NCBI RefSeq assembly: GCF_003977615.1
Contig: NZ_RYZR01000005.1
Location: 682,001 to 746,000, forward strand
Reading direction: 5' to 3'
Origin: Dyella dinghuensis
GTDB lineage: Bacteria > Pseudomonadota > Gammaproteobacteria > Xanthomonadales > Rhodanobacteraceae
Length of the DNA stretch: 64,000 nt
Shown here: positions 11,260-20,209 of the stretch, piece by piece
Layout: every line of letters starts with the position of its first letter
How positions within the stretch are numbered: the first letter of the stretch is position 1
Notes under the pieces: generated by a model
Told to the model about the DNA's origin: nothing
Database searches by the model: none
What the model saw: only the letters and a program-made list of their open reading frames with translations
Made by a program: the position numbers and the translations under genes

Positions 11260-14200
11260 TCAAATTGCGCCACGCTGCGCGTGCCGCAGCGCGCGTCGCT
11301 CCCTGCGCTCGCGCAGCCAGTCGGAGAAACGCTCCATGTAGAGGTAAATCACGGGCGTCGTATACAGCGTCACCAGCTGCGACAACAGCAGACCGCCCAC
11401 AATCGACACGCCCAACGGACGGCGCAGTTCCGCGCCGATACCGTTACCCAAGGCCAGCGGCAAGGCACCGAGCATGGCGGCCGCGGTAGTCATCATGATC
11501 GGGCGGAAACGCAACAGACATGCACGGCGGATCGCCTCGCGCGGCTTCATGCCGGTGCGCTGCGCTTCGATCGCGAAGTCGATCATCATGATTGCGTTCT
11601 TTTTCACGATACCGATCAGCAGCACGATACCCACGATGCCATCCACCGAGAGGCTCATGTTGCACAGGATCAGCGCCAGCAATGCACCCACACCCGCAGG
11701 CGGCAAGGTGGAAATGATCGTAATCGGATGAATGTAGCTTTCATACAGCACGCCAAGCACGATGTAGATCACGATCACCGAGGCCAGCAACAGCAACGCT
11801 TCGTTGGTCAGCGAGGAGGAGAATTCCGCCGCTTTACCGATGAACTGTCCACGCACTTGCGGCGGGAAGTTGAGCTGCTTCTCGACCTCGTGAATGGCAT
11901 CGACCGCTTGCGAGAGCGAATAACCCTGCGCCAGATTGAACGACACCGTCACCGCAGGAAGCTGCTGCTGATGGCTGATCACCAGTGGCGCATTGGTTAC
12001 TTGTGCATCCACCAGCGAGGCCAGCGGAATCGTACCGCCGGTACCGAGAATGATGCCGGTGTTGGCAACCGCGATGCCGGTGGTGGTCGAGGAGTTACTC
12101 GACGCAGCCTGACCAAACGTGGTGGCGTTGCTGCCCGTCAATGCGCCGCTGCCGTTGCTCTTCACCGTCAGCTGATTGAGCAACGACGTGCTGCTGCGGA
12201 ACTGCGGTTCCACTTCCAGCACCACGCGGTACTGATTCAACTGCGTGAAGATGGTGGAAATCTGACGCTGGCCGAACGAATCGTAGAGCGTGTCGTCGAT
12301 CGTCTGCACCGGCACGCCGAGCGTACTGGCTTTGTCGCGATCGATCGTCAGCTTGAGCGCCGTGCCCTGATCGGCCAGGTTGTTGTCGACGTCCGCCAGC
12401 TCCGGACGATTGCGTAGCGCCTGCGTCATCTGTGTGGCGTACTTGGACAGCTCATCCGAATTCACGTCCGACATCGAGTACTGATACTCGGTGGCGGCGA
12501 CGCGCGTATCCAGTGTCACGTCCTGCACGGGTTTCAGATACAGCGCGACACCCGGAATATTGGCCGCGTCGTTCTGCAGGCTTTGCACCACATCATCCAG
12601 GCTGCCGCGCTTGCTGCGATCTTTCAGCACGATGCTGAGCTGGCCTTGATTGAGCGTCGGGTTGATCGAACCAGCACCGATAAATGCGGCGATACCGGCC
12701 ACGTTGGGATCTTTCTGCAACGCATCTGCAACGGCTTTGGTACGCGCTTCCATCTGCGGGAACGCGACGTTCTGATCGGCCTGCACCACACCTGTCACCA
12801 GGCCGGTGTCCTGTTCGGGCAACAAGCCTTTCGGAATGACGATGTACAGGAAAATGGTGACACCGATGGCGACGAAGGCCACCAGGATCATCAACTGCTG
12901 ATGATCGAGCACCCAATCCAGCGTGGTTTCGTACACATTGACGGTACGCGCCCACACGGTGCGCTTGCCTGCGGCGGCGTGGCGCTCATGTGCATCGTCG
13001 CCTTCCGGCAACGCATCGGGCTTGAGCAGGTACGCGCACATCATCGGCGTGAGCGTCAGCGACACCAGCATCGAGATGACAACGGCAGTCGCGAGCACCC
13101 AGGCGAATTCATGGAACAGACGGCCGGTCACGCCGGGCATCAACAGCAGCGGCAGGAAGACGGCGATCAGCGAGACGGTCAACGACAGCACCGTGAAACC
13201 GATTTCCTTCGCGCCGACTTCGGCCGCCTCAATGCCTTCCTTGCCCTGCTCGATGTAACGCACGATGTTTTCGATCATCACGATCGCATCGTCCACCACG
13301 AAACCGGTAGCGACGGTGAGCGCCATCAGCGAGAGGTTGTCCAGCGACATACCCGCGAACGACATCACGCCGAACGTGCCGAGCAGCGAAAGCGGCACGG
13401 CTACCGACGGAATGATCGTGGCCCACAAGCGCCGCAGGAACACGAAGATCACCGCCACCACGAGGGCGATGGTGAGCAGCAACGTGAACTGCACATCTTC
13501 CACCGATGCACGAATGGTGATCGTGCGGTCGGCGAAGATATCCAGATGCACGTCGGCCGGCAGCACGCTGCGCAGTTGCGGCAGGATCTGCCGGATCTGC
13601 GCCACCGTCTGCACGATATTGGCGCCCGGCTGACGGCGAATATCCAGCAGCACGGCCGGCTTGCCGTTCGCCCACGCGGCGAGCTGATCGTTTTCGACAC
13701 CATCGACGACTTTCGCCACGTCGGACAGACGCACCGGCGCGTTGTTGGTGCTGTTGTACGAAATGATGGTGTTTTTGTACTCAGCCGCCGTCGCCAGCTG
13801 ATCGTTGGTGGAAATCGTGTACGACTGCGTCGCGCCGTTGAGCGTGCCCTTCGGCGCGTTGACGTTGGCTTCGGTCAGCGCGTTGCGCACGTCTTCCATC
13901 GTCAGGCCGAGATTGGCCAGCTGCGCAGGATTCACCTGGATACGCACTGCCGGACGCACGTTGCCGGCAATCGATACCAGGCCCACGCCCTGCACCTGCG
14001 AGAGTTTCTGCGCGAGGATCGAGTCGGCCAGATCGTTCACATCGCGCAGCTGACGACTGTCGGACGTGAGCATCAAGGTCATGATCGGCGCGTCGGCCGG
14101 ATTCACGCGGTTGTAGACCGGCGGATAAGGCAGCGTGCTCGGCAAGGTGCCGCGTGCCTGATTGATCGCCGCCTGCACGTCCTGCGCCGCGATATCGATG

Positions 14201-14499
14201 TCGCGGTCCATGTTGAACTGCAACACGATGGTCGACAGACCCGCGGAAGAGTCCGACGTCATCATGTCCAGGCCGGAAATCTGGCCGAGATTGCGTTCCA
14301 GTGGCGTAGTCACCAGCGAGGCCATGGTGGACGCGCTTGCACCCGGATATTGCGTGGTCACCACCAGGCTGGGTGCTTCGATTTCCGGTAGCGCCGATAC
14401 CGGCAGCTCGCGATAACCGAGCACGCCGAGTAGCAGCACCGCCACCATCAACAGGGCGGTGGCGATAGGCCGGCGAATAAAGAGCGAGGAGAATCCCAT
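11260..14499 (-). CDS. mdtB: RND efflux pump inner-membrane subunit, MdtB-like
   Basis: A 1079-residue RND transporter paralogous to the MdtC-like gene that follows it. It starts MGFSSLFIRRPIATALLMVA, carries the proton-relay motif in GFVVDDAIVMIENIVRYIEQ and the helix-11 signature GIVKKNAIMMIDFAI. It is slightly longer than usual because of an extra Ser/Thr/Gly-rich segment in the second periplasmic loop (around SNGSGALTGSNATTFGQ), absent from its partner. It lies 127 bases after the adaptor gene and 305 bases before mdtC. The role as the B subunit is inferred from gene order and relative sequence; the two RND assignments could be exchanged without changing the functional call. Confidence 0.9.
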   Translation of the reverse strand: MGFSSLFIRRPIATALLMVAVLLLGVLGYRELPVSALPEIEAPSLVVTTQYPGASASTMASLVTTPLERNLGQISGLDMMTSDSSAGLSTIVLQFNMDRDIDIAAQDVQAAINQARGTLPSTLPYPPVYNRVNPADAPIMTLMLTSDSRQLRDVNDLADSILAQKLSQVQGVGLVSIAGNVRPAVRIQVNPAQLANLGLTMEDVRNALTEANVNAPKGTLNGATQSYTISTNDQLATAAEYKNTIISYNSTNNAPVRLSDVAKVVDGVENDQLAAWANGKPAVLLDIRRQPGANIVQTVAQIRQILPQLRSVLPADVHLDIFADRTITIRASVEDVQFTLLLTIALVVAVIFVFLRRLWATIIPSVAVPLSLLGTFGVMSFAGMSLDNLSLMALTVATGFVVDDAIVMIENIVRYIEQGKEGIEAAEVGAKEIGFTVLSLTVSLIAVFLPLLLMPGVTGRLFHEFAWVLATAVVISMLVSLTLTPMMCAYLLKPDALPEGDDAHERHAAAGKRTVWARTVNVYETTLDWVLDHQQLMILVAFVAIGVTIFLYIVIPKGLLPEQDTGLVTGVVQADQNVAFPQMEARTKAVADALQKDPNVAGIAAFIGAGSINPTLNQGQLSIVLKDRSKRGSLDDVVQSLQNDAANIPGVALYLKPVQDVTLDTRVAATEYQYSMSDVNSDELSKYATQMTQALRNRPELADVDNNLADQGTALKLTIDRDKASTLGVPVQTIDDTLYDSFGQRQISTIFTQLNQYRVVLEVEPQFRSSTSLLNQLTVKSNGSGALTGSNATTFGQAASSNSSTTTGIAVANTGIILGTGGTIPLASLVDAQVTNAPLVISHQQQLPAVTVSFNLAQGYSLSQAVDAIHEVEKQLNFPPQVRGQFIGKAAEFSSSLTNEALLLLASVIVIYIVLGVLYESYIHPITIISTLPPAGVGALLALILCNMSLSVDGIVGIVLLIGIVKKNAIMMIDFAIEAQRTGMKPREAIRRACLLRFRPIMMTTAAAMLGALPLALGNGIGAELRRPLGVSIVGGLLLSQLVTLYTTPVIYLYMERFSDWLRERRERRALRHAQRGAI

Positions 14500-14580
14500 G
14501 GGTCGTCGGAACCGTCAGTTGGGTGCGGTCGCGTGTGACCGTCCGTGAAAAGATTGGTGGCAAATCCGTGTGCCTTGATA

Positions 14581-14609
14581 CAACGCGCTCGTTTTGCTCG
14601 AGCGCGTTG
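14581..14609. repeat. Perfect 11-bp hairpin between mdtA and mdtB
   Basis: CAACGCGCTCG (14581-14591) pairs with CGAGCGCGTTG (14599-14609) around a 7-base loop. There is no T run after it on the minus strand, so it is more likely an mRNA-stability or partial attenuation element than a full terminator. Confidence 0.55.
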
Positions 14610-14626
14610 CATGCATGGCGATGGTC

Positions 14627-15916
14627 TTAAGAATTGCTCGACCCACGGCGACCACCACCCTGCTTCCATTTCTTCTTGTCAGCGTCCGACGCTGCCGGCG
14701 CCTGCGGCACTTCGCCCGGCTTCAAGGCCTGAACCTTGCTGCCCGGCTTCAGGCGGAACTGACCTTCGGTCACCACCTGATCGCCCACATTCAGACCGTT
14801 GCTGACCATCACGTGGCTGTCGCCCACTTCGCCCGCGACCGTCACCGGCGCCATCGCGACGGTTTGATCCGGCTGCAGCTTGTAGACGAAGTCGCCATCC
14901 GGACCGCGCTGTACCGCCTGCGCCGGAATCACCAGACCGCCGGACACCGTGCGCACGCGCAGCTGCACGTTCACGAACTGACCCGGCCACAGCGAACTCT
15001 GCGGATTGTTGAACTGTGCGCGGAGCTTGAACGTGCCCGTGGTGGTATCGATCTGATTGTCGATCGTCTGCAGGAAGCCGGTCGTGTCCAGCGGATGCGC
15101 ATCGCTGCGATCAAGCGCGATCACTTGCAGCTTGTCGGCGCCGTTCTGGAATGCATTGCGCACCGCTTCGAGGTTCTGTTCCGGCAGATTGAAGATCACG
15201 TAGATCGGCTGGATCTGCGTGAGCGTGACAATCGATGTGGTCGTCGTCACCACATTGCCCGGGTCGACATTGCGGATGCCGGCCACGCCGTCGATCGGCG
15301 AGATGATCTTGGTGAAATCGAGCTGCACTTTCGCCGAGCGGGCGGCGGCTTCATCGGCGATCACCGTCGCCTTCAGCTGCGCCACGTTATTGCGGAAGGT
15401 ATCCATGTCCAACGCGGCGACGTAACCGTTGGCAACCAGCTTCTGGTTGCGGTCCAAGGTGGAGACGGCGGTGGAAAGCGACGCTTCGTCCTGCTTTTGC
15501 TTGGCGACCGCCTGATCGTAGGCAGCCTGGAAGGTACGCGGATCGATCTGGGCAATCACATCGCCCTTCTTCACCGCTTTGCCTTCCTGGAAATTGATCG
15601 TCCACATCTGGCCGGCGACCTGCGGATTGACCGTCACCGTGTTGAGCGCCGTCACCGTACCCAGCGCGGTGAGATACACCGGCACGCTCTGGCTGACCGT
15701 GGGTTCAACGGTCACCGGTACCGGCGTGTTGTCCTGACCGGGGCCGCCGGGCTGGTTCTGTCCCTTTGCGTCGTTATCGCCACTGCCCTGACCGCCACCA
15801 TGGCGATGACTACCCGCAGCAGTTTGTGCTTCAGGTTTATGCAGCAAGCGGAATGCGACCCCACCCACCACAAGCACGGCGATCACGATCAACGCGATCT
15901 TCCAAAAACGCGACAT
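14627..15916 (-). CDS. mdtA: RND efflux periplasmic adaptor (membrane fusion protein), MdtA-like
   Basis: A 429-residue HlyD/AcrA-type adaptor that links the inner-membrane RND pump to an outer-membrane channel. The N-terminus MSRFWKIALIVIAVLVVGGV is a membrane anchor, followed by a His/Gly-rich linker, a lipoyl/biotinyl half-motif (VNPQVAGQMWTINFQEGKAV), a helical hairpin region with KQDEASLSTA, the second lipoyl half (TKIISPIDGVAGIRNVDPGN) and a beta-barrel domain. The C-terminus is Lys/Gly/Arg-rich. A good CAGGAG site precedes the ATG at 15916. It is the first gene of the mdtABC operon. Confidence 0.92.
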   Translation of the reverse strand: MSRFWKIALIVIAVLVVGGVAFRLLHKPEAQTAAGSHRHGGGQGSGDNDAKGQNQPGGPGQDNTPVPVTVEPTVSQSVPVYLTALGTVTALNTVTVNPQVAGQMWTINFQEGKAVKKGDVIAQIDPRTFQAAYDQAVAKQKQDEASLSTAVSTLDRNQKLVANGYVAALDMDTFRNNVAQLKATVIADEAAARSAKVQLDFTKIISPIDGVAGIRNVDPGNVVTTTTSIVTLTQIQPIYVIFNLPEQNLEAVRNAFQNGADKLQVIALDRSDAHPLDTTGFLQTIDNQIDTTTGTFKLRAQFNNPQSSLWPGQFVNVQLRVRTVSGGLVIPAQAVQRGPDGDFVYKLQPDQTVAMAPVTVAGEVGDSHVMVSNGLNVGDQVVTEGQFRLKPGSKVQALKPGEVPQAPAASDADKKKWKQGGGRRGSSNS

Positions 15917-16355
15917 TTGAAACTCCTGGAATGAACGGGGGGACCACCCGACCCCACCGAAACGAATAACACACTCGTTGTCCTAAGCCTTGGAAATAAG
16001 CATAGGGGCAGCTCAACGAGGTTGGACAATGCCGGTAGACAGGGGTGCCGCATGACCGATGGCAGGGTCCATAGCCCCAAAGCGTATCAGGCGAACGTGA
16101 CCATGTGTCTGCACTACACACTTCTTAATAGACCCATTTGAACAACCGGTGAGCCCATGCTGGCCCTCGCCGATCGCAAGAACTGGAGCGGCCTCTCAAA
16201 CTTGCCGCAGGCTTCGTCTATACTCCGAAGCTTATTGCCAAAGGGGGCTTCGGAATTCCGGACGAACCGCGGCAACGTCGCCGGGGGGCGGCAAAGCGCG
16301 CCACAGGGGATGTGGTGGCGTTCCAGATTAATCATGAGTTGACTGGAGTACTTGC
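15917..16355. other. Divergent intergenic region between mdtA and a cytochrome c gene
   Basis: 439 bases with no credible gene. It must carry the promoters for the pump operon (minus) and the cytochrome gene (plus). A TATACT hexamer at 16219-16224 could be a -10 for the cytochrome gene, but no good -35 is found at the right distance. No regulator gene or clear operator palindrome was seen. Confidence 0.45.
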
Positions 16356-16889
16356 GTGAGCGGTTCCATGAGCAAATCCGACCAGAGTTTCCTGCGTCAG
16401 TTCTCGTTGCTTATCGCCGGCCTCGGCGTGCTGACCCTGGTCCTGATCTTCACAGCCTGGACGATCTACGAACACGAGCCGAAGGAAGTCGATCCGAACG
16501 CTCCGCAACAACTTTCCGCCAGCCTCGCCCCGAACGGGGCCGTGTACGCCGGCAATACCGGCCGCGCCGCGATGGAGGCCGCACAAGCTGCCGCCGCCAA
16601 AGCCGCCGCGGCACAAGTCGCCTTCGGTGGTTCCACCGACGGCAAAACCATTTTCGATGGCGTGTGCACCGCCTGTCATACCGCCGGCGTGCTTGGTGCG
16701 CCGAAAGTCGGCAGCAAGGAAGCGTGGGCGCCGCGCATTGCCGAAGGTATCGACACGCTGGTCCAGCACGCGCTCGATGGCTATCACGGCCCGGACGGCA
16801 ATACGATGCCGCCGAAGGGTGGCAACCCGTCCTTGAACGAAGCGCAGGTCAAGGCCGCCGTCACCTGGATGGTCAGCCAGTCCAAGTAA
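16356..16889 (+). CDS. Membrane-anchored cytochrome c5-type electron carrier
   Basis: A 177-residue protein with an uncleaved N-terminal anchor (about residues 18-40, FSLLIAGLGVLTLVLIFTAW), an Ala-rich linker and a C-terminal class I cytochrome c domain. The covalent heme motif is CTACH, and the axial Met is in NTMPPKGG, a spacing typical of cytochrome c5. It would carry electrons in the periplasm, probably to a terminal oxidase. The start chosen is GTG at 16356, with GGAG 8 bases upstream; an ATG four codons later has a weaker site. A hairpin with GCAA loop follows the stop. Confidence 0.88.
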   Translation: MSGSMSKSDQSFLRQFSLLIAGLGVLTLVLIFTAWTIYEHEPKEVDPNAPQQLSASLAPNGAVYAGNTGRAAMEAAQAAAAKAAAAQVAFGGSTDGKTIFDGVCTACHTAGVLGAPKVGSKEAWAPRIAEGIDTLVQHALDGYHGPDGNTMPPKGGNPSLNEAQVKAAVTWMVSQSK

Positions 16890-16906
16890 TACCCGATGAA
16901 ACTACC

Positions 16907-16930
16907 CAACGCCGCCGCAAGGTGGCGTTG
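16907..16930 (+). terminator. Hairpin after the cytochrome c gene
   Basis: A 10-bp stem (one G-T pair) closes a GCAA tetraloop: 16907-16916 with 16921-16930. It is followed by TTGCTTG rather than a full T run, so termination may be partial. Confidence 0.5.
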
Positions 16931-17038
16931 TTGCTTGCGCGGACGCCTTGATCAAGGACTTCTCGCGCGCAAATGTTTCCGCCGCCTACACGCGCCCTCG
17001 AAAAACGCGCAACAAGCGAGCCGGTTATCATTCCCGTT

Positions 17039-17728
17039 ATGACCTCCCCCACCCTCACCCCCGAACCGTCCAGTTTCCCGGACGAAACCACCGAGTTCAC
17101 GCTGCAAGGTCCTGTTGGTCCACTCGAGGCCATCAGCGATGTCGCGGAACCGGCCGACGCGCGGCGTGGCGTCGTCGTCATCTGTCATCCGAATTCGAAA
17201 GATGGCGGCACGATGCGCAACAAGGTCGTGACGATGCTCGAGCGCAGTCTGCGCGAATCGGGCCTGGATACGCTGCGTTTCAATTTCCGCAGCGCGGGCG
17301 ATTCGGCCGGCACCTACGACAACGGCATCGGTGAGAGCGACGATCTGGCGGCCGTGGTTGCATGGGTGCGCAAGATGCGTCCCGATGACGCACTCTGGCT
17401 CGCCGGTTTTTCGTTCGGCAGCTACGTCACCTTGCGCAACGCCGTCAAACTGAAAGCCAATGCACTGATCAGCGTCGCGCCGCCGATCGGCCGCTGGGAA
17501 CACGAAACGCTCGCACTGCCGACATGCCCCTGGCTGGTCGTCATGGGTGAGGAGGACGAAATCGTCGAGCCGCAAGCGGTGTTCGACTGGATCGACAACC
17601 TCGAACAGCCGCCCGAACTTATCCGCATGCCGGAGACCGGCCATTTCTTCCACCGCCGCCTGATGGATCTACGCGGTTCGGTCAAACATGCGGTCCAGGA
17701 CTGGCTGCCGCCGCGCCGCCATTCATAA
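17039..17728 (+). CDS. Alpha/beta hydrolase (COG2945-like serine hydrolase)
   Basis: A 229-residue cytosolic hydrolase with the catalytic nucleophile in GFSFGS, a conserved ICHPNSKDGGTMRNKVV segment after strand 3, an acidic residue in MGEEDEIVEP and the catalytic His in ETGHFFHRR. These fit the short dienelactone-hydrolase-like family found next to zapE in many xanthomonads. The open frame extends 22 codons upstream but the ATG at 17039 gives the natural N-terminus; no strong ribosome-binding site is visible. The stop is 12 bases from the zapE start, so the two genes are likely cotranscribed. Substrate unknown. Confidence 0.82.
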   Translation: MTSPTLTPEPSSFPDETTEFTLQGPVGPLEAISDVAEPADARRGVVVICHPNSKDGGTMRNKVVTMLERSLRESGLDTLRFNFRSAGDSAGTYDNGIGESDDLAAVVAWVRKMRPDDALWLAGFSFGSYVTLRNAVKLKANALISVAPPIGRWEHETLALPTCPWLVVMGEEDEIVEPQAVFDWIDNLEQPPELIRMPETGHFFHRRLMDLRGSVKHAVQDWLPPRRHS

Positions 17729-17740
17729 GTAGCTACGTTT

Positions 17741-18859
17741 ATGTCCGACACGACACCCGGCGCGCCCAGCGCGCGTTACCAGGAAGGCGTCGCCGCGCAT
17801 CGCTGGACGTCCGATCCGGCGCAACTCGCCGTGCTGCCGGAATTCGATCGCATGCACGCGGCGTTCGCCGCCAAAGACGACAACAACGGCGGCTTGTTTG
17901 GCCGCCTCAAATCGCTGCTCGGCGCCGAGGAACGCGTCGCCGTGCCGGGTTTGTATCTGTGGGGCAGCGTCGGCCGCGGCAAAACCTTCCTGATGGATCT
18001 GTTCGCATCCAGCTTGCCGCAAGGTGTCGCCTTGCGCCGGCACTTTCATCGCTTCATGGGTGAAGTGCACGAAAGCTTGCGTGAACTGGGCGAGCGACAG
18101 GATCCACTCGTCGAAGTGGCTGCAGGCATTGCGGCGCGTTGCCGCGTGTTGTGCCTCGACGAATTTCTGGTCAACGACATTGGCGATGCGATGATTCTCG
18201 CCAACTTGTTCGAGTCGCTGTTTGCGCGTGGCGTGACACTGGTAACCACCTCGAACACGGCACCCAGCAATCTCTACAAGGACGGTTTGCAGCGCGCACG
18301 TTTCCTGCCGGCGATTGCGTCGATCGAAGCGCAGTGCCATGTCGTCGAGATGATTTCTGCACACGACTGGCGCCTGCGCGCACTCACACATGCGCCGGTG
18401 TATCACACGCCTCCGGGTGCGGAAGCCGAACGTGCGCTGGCACGTATCTTCTCAAGTCAGGCACAGGGTGAGATCGTCGATGGCGGTGAGATCACCATCA
18501 ACGATCGCGTTATTCCCGTTCGTAAGCGTGCCGACAACATCTTCTGGTTCGACTTCGCCGCACTGTGCGACGGTCCGCGCGCCGTGGCCGATTACATCGA
18601 GCTGGCCAAGACCGGGCCGGCGATCATCATCTCGAACGTCCCGCAGTTCACGGTCTACAGCGAAGACCAGGCCAAGCGCTTCGTGCAGCTGGTGGATGAG
18701 TTCTACGACCGCCACGTCAAACTTATTCTTTCCGCCGCCGCGCCAATCACCGAGCTTTACGACGGCGAGCGTCTGCGTGCCGAATTCGGCCGCACCGAAT
18801 CGCGTTTGATCGAGATGCAGAGCGAGGAATATCTCGCCCTGCCGCACCGGCCGGAGTAA
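17741..18859 (+). CDS. zapE: Cell-division-associated ATPase ZapE (AFG1 family)
   Basis: A 372-residue AFG1-like P-loop ATPase. Walker A is GSVGRGKT (about residue 72-79), Walker B is CRVLCLDEF, followed by the family-typical VTTSNTAPSNLYKDGLQR and the C-terminal YDRHVKLILSAAAPITELY. ZapE binds FtsZ and destabilises Z-ring bundles in late division under some conditions in E. coli; the mitochondrial homologue AFG1 is involved in respiratory protein quality control. Length and motifs match the full family. It follows the hydrolase gene by 12 bases. Confidence 0.93.
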   Translation: MSDTTPGAPSARYQEGVAAHRWTSDPAQLAVLPEFDRMHAAFAAKDDNNGGLFGRLKSLLGAEERVAVPGLYLWGSVGRGKTFLMDLFASSLPQGVALRRHFHRFMGEVHESLRELGERQDPLVEVAAGIAARCRVLCLDEFLVNDIGDAMILANLFESLFARGVTLVTTSNTAPSNLYKDGLQRARFLPAIASIEAQCHVVEMISAHDWRLRALTHAPVYHTPPGAEAERALARIFSSQAQGEIVDGGEITINDRVIPVRKRADNIFWFDFAALCDGPRAVADYIELAKTGPAIIISNVPQFTVYSEDQAKRFVQLVDEFYDRHVKLILSAAAPITELYDGERLRAEFGRTESRLIEMQSEEYLALPHRPE

Positions 18860-18933
18860 CGACCCGGCAATCTTCTCCGTCCGCGGCACAAGCTGCTACC
18901 GTGATGGCCTCGTTGACCGGCCCGGGAGTCGCC

Positions 18934-19326
18934 ATGTTCAGTGTTATCGCCATCGCTTTGCTCATGGGCGCGCCGCAAGCCGCAGCAACATCGGACGATG
19001 CCTTCAGCGAACGCGTGCAACACGGCCACATGGCGGAAGGAGCCGCCAGCGGACCGGGCTATCAAAAGCAGTTCTGGAACAAAACCGCCATCGCCCTGGG
19101 CAATACGTATCGCGGCTGCATCGCCAGCAATGCTGGCGACAAAACGCCGTTCACCCTGGTCGCCGACATTTCACCCGACGGCCATCCGCTCAATGTGGAA
19201 GTGCGCGCGCCCATACCTGTTGCGCAATGCGTCGCTGCGCAGTTTTCGACCTGGACGTTTCCCGCGCCGCCGAAATTTCCAGGCTCCGTGAACTACCCCA
19301 TCATCATCGACGTTAGCGTCAAATAA
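18934..19326 (+). CDS. Small exported protein with a TonB-C-like domain
   Basis: A 130-residue protein starting MFSVIAIALLMGAPQAAATS, a Sec signal peptide with an AxA-type cleavage site. The mature part contains FTLVADISPDGHPLNVEVR followed by a Cys-containing helix-like stretch and WTFPAPPKFPGSVNYPI, resembling the C-terminal TonB/energy-transduction fold in short exported proteins. The ATG at 18934 is chosen over upstream GTG/ATG (18901/18904) because GGGAG lies just before it. Two cysteines (in RGCIAS and AQCVAA) may form a disulfide. Function is not known. Confidence 0.65.
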   Translation: MFSVIAIALLMGAPQAAATSDDAFSERVQHGHMAEGAASGPGYQKQFWNKTAIALGNTYRGCIASNAGDKTPFTLVADISPDGHPLNVEVRAPIPVAQCVAAQFSTWTFPAPPKFPGSVNYPIIIDVSVK

Positions 19327-19333
19327 GTCGCAC

Positions 19334-20209
19334 ATGGCGACGGTACTGATTCCACTTCCCCATCTTGACTACGACCCCAGCGAAGTCGCCGTGCCATGGC
19401 GCGTGTTGACGCAAGCGGGACATACCGTCGTATTCGCCACGCCGGATGGCCAGATCGCATCGGCCGATCCGATCATGCTTAGCGGCGAAGGCCTCGATCT
19501 TTGGGGCTTGATACCAGGCCTGCGCAAGTACCCGCTATTCGGTTTATTGCTGCGTGCCAATCGCGATGCGCGCAACAATCACGCATCGCTGGTGCAGGAC
19601 AAGGCATTCCGTTCTCCAATCACCTGGAACGACATCGCCACAACGCCCTTCGATGCGTTGCTGTTGCCCGGCGGACATTGCGCGCGGGGCATGCGCACCT
19701 ACCTTGAAAGCGAACTACTGAAGAAAACGGTTAGCGCGTACTTTGCGGCGGACAAACCGGTCGCTGCGATCTGCCATGGTGTATTGCTGGTCGCGCGCAG
19801 CAAGGGCGCCGATGGCCGTTCCATTTTGTACGGACGCCGCACCACCGGGCTGACCTGGGCGCTTGAAAAATCCGCATGGTCGCTCACGCGCATCACGCGT
19901 TTCTGGGATCCGAATTACTACCGTACCTATCGGGAAAAATCGGACCAGCCGGTGGGTTTCATGTCGGTGCAACAAGAAGTATCGCGAGTGTTGGCCGACC
20001 CCTCGGATTTCTTGGATGTACCGCGCGATGCGCCGCATTACCGGCGCAAAACATCCGGCCTCGTGCGCGACACCGATAACGATGACCGCCCCGCCTTCGT
20101 GGTCCGCGATGGCAACTATCTTTCTGCGCGCTGGCCTGGCGATGTGCATCGCTTCGCGCGTGAATTCCTCGCCATGTTGAAACCCGTCGACGAAGGATCG
20201 CCAGGTTGA
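19334..20209 (+). CDS. DJ-1/PfpI family (type 1 glutamine amidotransferase-like) protein
   Basis: A 291-residue cytosolic protein. The nucleophile elbow is [12 protein letters not shown], with the supporting motif [13 protein letters not shown]; these match the DJ-1/PfpI family, whose members include glyoxalases, deglycases, chaperones and proteases. It is longer than the classical 190-aa members because of an insertion after the elbow and a C-terminal extension ending in [19 protein letters not shown], seen in a subgroup of these proteins. The start lies 7 bases after the previous stop. The end overlaps the start of the downstream transporter gene by 4 bases, so the two are translationally coupled. 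Confidence 0.82.
   Translation: MATVLIPLPHLDYDPSEVAVPWRVLTQAGHTVVFATPDGQIASADPIMLSGEGLDLWGLIPGLRKYPLFGLLLRANRDARNNHASLVQDKAFRSPITWNDIATTPFDALLLPGGHCARGMRTYLESELLKKTVSAYFAADKPVAAICHGVLLVARSKGADGRSILYGRRTTGLTWALEKSAWSLTRITRFWDPNYYRTYREKSDQPVGFMSVQQEVSRVLADPSDFLDVPRDAPHYRRKTSGLVRDTDNDDRPAFVVRDGNYLSARWPGDVHRFAREFLAMLKPVDEGSPG

Noticed and set aside
12583-14391. A 602-codon open frame on the plus strand opposite mdtB, with similar long frames at 369-1601, 5139-6473 and 14594-15934.
   Set aside because: They are antisense shadows of well-supported genes (mdtB, icd, the TonB receptor, mdtA), rich in Arg/His/Gln with no domain, and reflect GC-rich third positions.
16219-16224. TATACT as the -10 of the cytochrome c gene promoter.
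   Set aside because: No acceptable -35 hexamer lies 16-18 bases upstream, so it was not listed as a promoter.
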